The translations under genes were made by a program, and so were the position numbers. From Ophiura sarsii (taxonomy: Eukaryota > Echinodermata > Ophiuroidea > Amphilepidida > Ophiuridae): DNA of 64,000 bases. The notes under the pieces were generated by a model that did not search any database, was not told where the DNA came from, and saw nothing but the letters and a program-made list of their open reading frames with translations. This document shows positions 59,887-64,000 of this stretch, in pieces (position 1 is the first letter of the stretch; every line of letters begins with the position of its first letter). Location: assembly GCA_035610835.1 (NCBI GenBank), contig CM069452.1:66684919-66748918 (forward strand), read 5' to 3'.

Positions 59887-60140
59887 ATCTCAGGTAGAAG
59901 GTGCGGGATTGGCTTTTTAGCGCTTTAGCGCGGGGAGTTAGCATCTGTGTTAATTAGCGAAATTAGCGCTAAAAACGCTATTATCGCTAATTTTGCAAGT
60001 AAGTGCTAAAAACGCTATTATGCATTATTTTTTCACTGAAGCAAATCATAATTATACAGGGTGTCTCTAAAAAGGTTGTGTTAACGGAGCATGTTTATAT
60101 AGAGCCCCGCAGGGTTCCGGAGGACACACGAATCACACCA

Positions 60141-60960
60141 GAGTGCTAAACAAGTGCAATTAGCGTTATTAGCGCAAGACCGCTAATCAAGTGCAATTAG
60201 CGCTATTAGCGCTAATTGCGCGACTCCTAGACTTGGTTAATCTTCAAAAATTGCACTTTAGCGATTACAACGCTAATCAAGTGCAATTAGCGCTATTAGC
60301 GCTAATTGCGCGACTCCTAGACTTGGTTCATCTTCAGAAATTGCACTTTAGCGATTACAACGCTAGGAACACGGGATATCGCGCTAATTGCGCTAATTGC
60401 GGCAGAGTGCTAACCAAGTGCAATTAGCGTTATTAGCGCAAGACCGCTAATCAAGTGCAATTAGCGCTATTAGCGCTATTAGCGCTAATTGCGCGACTCC
60501 TAGACTTGGTTCATCTTCAAAAATTGCACTTTAGCGATTACAACGCTAATCAAGTGCAATTAGCGCTATTAGCGCTATTAGCGCTAATTGCGCGACTCCT
60601 AGACTTGGTTCATCTTCAGAAATTGCACTTTAGCGATTACAACGCTAGGAACACGGGATATCGCGCTAATTGCGCTAATTGCGGCAGAGTGCTAACCAAG
60701 TGCAATTAGCGTTATTAGCGCAAGACCGCTAATCAAGTGCAATTAGCGCTATAAGCGCTATTAGCGCTAATTGCGCGACTCCTAGACTTGGTTCATCTTC
60801 AAAAATTGCACTTTAGCGATTACAACGCTAATCAAGTGCAATTAGCGCTATTAGCGCTAATTGCGCTAATTGCGCGACTCCTAGACTTGGTTCATCTTCA
60901 GATATTGCACTTTAGCGCTTACAACGCTAGGAACACGGGATATCGCGCTAATTGTGCTAA
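60141..60960. repeat. Higher-order tandem repeat built on GCGCTAATT
   Basis: Three higher-order units start with GAGTGCTAA[AC]CAAGTGC at 60141, 60405 and 60687 (periods 264 and 282). Each contains two subunits beginning CTAATCAAGTGCAATTAGCG, spaced 90, 99 and 99 bp in the three units. Length differences come in steps of 9 bp (AGCGCTATT). The frames through it (LALLALIARLLDLVHLQK...) are open because the periods are multiples of three; I regard them as non-coding. Confidence 0.9.
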
Positions 60961-60999
60961 AAACGAATGTGTTTTTAGCGCAGAAAACAGGTTAAAATG

Positions 61000-62026
61000 T
61001 TGAGTACCGTACATCATAAACAGGGCTAACATGACATTGTGTCCCTTTAAGTGTCCCTATGTTGATTTTTAAAAAATTTAAAAAACCCAGCAAAACTTGA
61101 TTAAAACAATGTTTTAAATATGTTGGAATACCACCCTTAACCAAGTAAAATTCTGATCTGACCAGATCAGCATTTTTGAATCGACGTTTTGTTGTACAAA
61201 GTGGGCTGATTTTTATAGGTGTAGTTCATGTGTAATACAATTGTAGAAATAAACAAAGCACAGTTTTTATCATATATTTTTGTAATTGAGGGTGCTGCCT
61301 CCACCACATCTCTAATGCCCATTTAATAACTTTAATCGAAAACGTGTGTAACTCAAAAACTACAAATTCCAAAAGTATAAATTCCAAACTCGGAACTCGA
61401 AAAATTAAACATTTATTTTTGGATATTGTTGGTATATTTTAATTTTAAAATTGTGAGATTGCCGTCGGACACATTTAAAACTATCATTTTTATGGGGGTT
61501 TTTTTTTTTTTTTTTTTTGTACGGTGTGAACCACTGTGGGTGTGAACATTTCGAAAATTGTCAAAATCTCACTAAGATTTTCACGATAATTTTGAAAAAC
61601 ACACACACCCCCACCCCACTTCACGGAAATATTTAAAACCAATTCAATACCTAATATCGGCACCTACTTATTGATGGCTGTGAAATCAAACATAATTATT
61701 GGCATCCAAAAGTATTAAAATACACGGGGCCTTTCTTTTTGTGTTGTGTGTATCATTCAAGGAATCCCTATGTCTCTGTCACAAATTTGAATGTGTCACT
61801 CACACATCGAACCTGTACAGAGCTTACCACGATAATACAATAGTTTGAGTCATCGTACATTTTTGTGTTGCCAATCAACGCAAGCTGGCGTCCTTATCAG
61901 TCAGAGTTGTTTTTCAGGGCTTGTGAAATCGACTGTTTTTCCGCTAAATACCTCGAAATCAGTCATTTATTTTCTTCTCTCTCATGCCTGTCGTTCAAGT
62001 CTGAAGTGGGTAAAGATTGCACAAAA
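61000..62026. other. Unassigned AT-rich sequence
   Basis: No gene seen. It includes a run of about 20 T at 61499-61518. The last 200 bases are slightly less AT-rich and contain a GCCAATCA (CCAAT-box-like) word at about 61869. Confidence 0.5.
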
Positions 62027-62084
62027 ATGTCGTCAATTTCTAGTATGGCCCGGTTTAAAAACAGCCCGTCGAAATCCGCGTCAG
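62027..62084 (+). CDS. Possible first coding exon of an unidentified gene
   Basis: An ATG in a favourable context (ACAAAAATG) begins MSSISSMARFKNSPSKSAS and meets a good donor, TCAG|GTAAAT, at 62084/62085 (phase 1). A CCAAT-like box lies about 155 bp upstream. The short basic, serine-rich product matches no family I recognise, and I could not identify a second exon with confidence in the remaining 1.9 kb. Confidence 0.3.
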
Positions 62085-63740
62085 GTAAATAAGCTTATTT
62101 ATAAATTATTATTTAAAATGATTAATTTGTAGGCCTAAGCTTAATTTTATAGTTTTTCAAATTTTCAAATACATTCTAATTTATAATAGGCCTAGTCCCT
62201 CAGCATATATGAGGCAAACTACTTTTGGTTATAACTTTTTTATTATTCAGCCTGCAGACAAGGTTGAACCATCATTTTTTATTGTAAAGTAGGCCTACTA
62301 GGCCTACTTTGTTTCCATGTAATCCATTTTCAAAGAGATAATTTTATTTTCAAAATTGTATGAACATGCCTATCAAAGCTTCAATGTGCTCTTTCAAGTC
62401 TTACCAATAACTCACATTTGACTTCGACCACCAAACATGTCCATTTTTATGTGATGACTGATGGGTTTGAAATGATGATGCATATGCTGAAAACTTGGGT
62501 CTTGGCAAGCCAGCCATGCACATTTTAAAAAAGGGTTTACTTTCATGATTTGCTTGTGTGGGGTTATTTAGACATAGTGAATACATCCCGCCCACTTCGT
62601 ACTAAATCGCTGGATTTAAAAGAGGTAAACATGGAGTTTTCTACATATTTTCATATTTTTTCCAAAAAAATGTCGCCCTCTATTATAGTCAATGATATGA
62701 ACATCCCTAGCTTTGAAATGATACCATGTTGAAGGTATGGAATTTATAATCAAAAGATATGATTTGAAGAAGCAATAAGTTGTTCTAGTATTATATCACC
62801 AAATATATTGGCATCTCTCTCAAAATTGTGTTTGCCGACAACATCCTGGCCCCCCAACTCAACACATCAATTGGCAGGCCTAGAAAAAATGTGGAATTCG
62901 GGAAGCTCCTTTCCAGGGAAATTTGGGTATTTGGAGGGAAATTTGGGTATTTGGAGGAAAATTTGGGTATTTGGAAGAAAATACCATGACTGTTCTAAAA
63001 ATCGCGGAAAAGGGGTATATTTTCGATTGTCAGCACTGACACTTGGTGACAGCGAAATCATGAAAATAGGGGGTATTTCATGAATTGGTCTCCACGATAT
63101 TAAAAAAAGGGTATTTTACGAAGAGGAAAAAACTAAAAACATTCACAGTATGGATTTAATCATTTGATAGAACATGTTAACAACCCAAATACACCATCTG
63201 AGGTACACTATAACAAATGACCATAAACGCCTGTTACTGTTGAGAGCAACAAGTTTTTATCCATTATGTATAAAGTGTCTTTGAAAAGGGGTGTTTGAAA
63301 TTATAGTAATTGAAAAGCAAAAAAGGGGTAATTTCCCCCCAATTTTGTCCTCGTTTTTGCCAAAAAAAGAGGGTAAAATTGTTGAAAAATCCTTGCAAAG
63401 GGGTACTTTGAAAAAATTAAGAACAGTCATGGTTACCAACTTTTGTGTTGAGTTGGAGGGTCGGGGACAATATGTCCTTTTTGATGTGACTGGTCACATG
63501 TAGGCCTAATTAAGCCTATGATAAAAATAATAGGATAATCAATTCGAAACAAATAATTGTCGATCATTTCAAATCATTCCCCCACATGTGCGACATCTGC
63601 GTGACCACGACAGCGTTGTGCGCCTGTTGTTTTGGAATACAGTGCGTCCCAAGACTGTGTTAAACCTTTTGTTGAAATCGAGCGCTCAAGATCACAATGC
63701 TCTGATCGACAATTGTTTGTCTTGATTATAGTATAGGCCT
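62085..63740. other. Right-end region, unassigned
   Basis: An open plus-strand stretch at about 62397-62525 contains KHVHFYVMTDGFEMMMHMLK, which loosely resembles the start of a LARGE/GXYLT-type glycosyltransferase fold. It ends in a stop without a donor. A 19-20-bp tandem repeat GGGAAATTTGGGTATTTGGA with three to four units lies at about 62917-62980. Confidence 0.3.
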
Positions 63741-64000
63741 TTAGATGACCCGATTTTCAACTTGATGTTTTCTACTTTACATGAAAGGTCATGCATCCTT
63801 AAAAATGTTGCATTCCAAAGTTTGAGTTGCATAACTCCAATGGTTCTACTTTTAGAAGCGCAAGGTCAAAAGACATGTGCCCATTGAGTAGTACACAGAC
63901 TGGTTTGGTGGTTAACCACCTTTGGCAGTAATTCACCACATTTTAGCCTATAATTTCCAAATGAAACATTTCTGGCCCCTAATATTTTACAGACATAATG
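63741..64000. mobile_element. Member of the AGATGACCCGAT MITE family, cut by window edge
   Basis: From AGATGACCCGATTTTCAACT onward it follows 45911-46140 (GAAAGGTCAT, TTCCAAAGTTTGAGTTGCAT, CCCATTGAGT) with a short deletion near the start. The right end lies beyond the window. Confidence 0.7.

Noticed and set aside
60191..61003. Repetitive open frames (LALLALIARLL...) as a leucine-rich protein
   Set aside because: They follow from satellite periods divisible by three; no start context, splice sites or conservation argues for translation.

Overview
This looks like nuclear DNA from a marine invertebrate animal, most likely a deuterostome and perhaps an echinoderm. It is AT-rich and intron-bearing, with GT-AG introns of kilobase length. 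It carries secreted C-type-lectin-like genes, a 15-PGDH-type dehydrogenase, a Penelope-like retroelement and very many short inverted-repeat DNA transposons. The host assignment is inference from gene content and repeat style. Nothing bacterial or phage-like was seen.

Two gene groups are supported, all on the minus strand. (1) A tandem array of small secreted C-type-lectin-like genes. Three are complete, each with a signal-peptide exon and one C-type lectin-like domain (CTLD) exon joined at phase 0: A (14137..4643), B (25726..21893) and C (43502..36360). A fourth, divergent CTLD exon runs off the left edge (263..1), and a truncated copy of it lies at 31579..31482. (2) A complete seven-exon short-chain dehydrogenase most like 15-hydroxyprostaglandin dehydrogenase (58405..49443, 272 residues). 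It begins just beyond the end of the last lectin unit.

The array arose by segmental duplication. A spacer block recurs at 264-4640, 20068-21890 (partial) and 31580-36355, each time just downstream of a lectin gene. The introns and upstream flanks of B (22343-27780) and C (36810-45200) are also duplicates. A duplication junction can be placed near 31481 and the array end near 49325, giving a last unit of about 17.8 kb. Because the units are paralogous, insertions present in one and absent from another expose empty sites and exact target duplications.

The remaining sequence is mostly mobile-element debris. A 5'-truncated Penelope-like element (16779-18135) has reverse transcriptase and GIY-YIG remnants, followed by a near-ideal type I hammerhead ribozyme (18065-18134). 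There are LINE tails (18985-19110, 30420-30620, 48240-48470) and a dead Tc1-like transposase (59190-59640). A large set of MITEs or foldback elements has TTAA, TAA/TTA, 8-bp, ATAT or AAT target duplications. A GCGCTAATT-based higher-order tandem repeat lies at 60141-60960. The right end (61-64 kb) holds one possible first exon and otherwise unassigned sequence.
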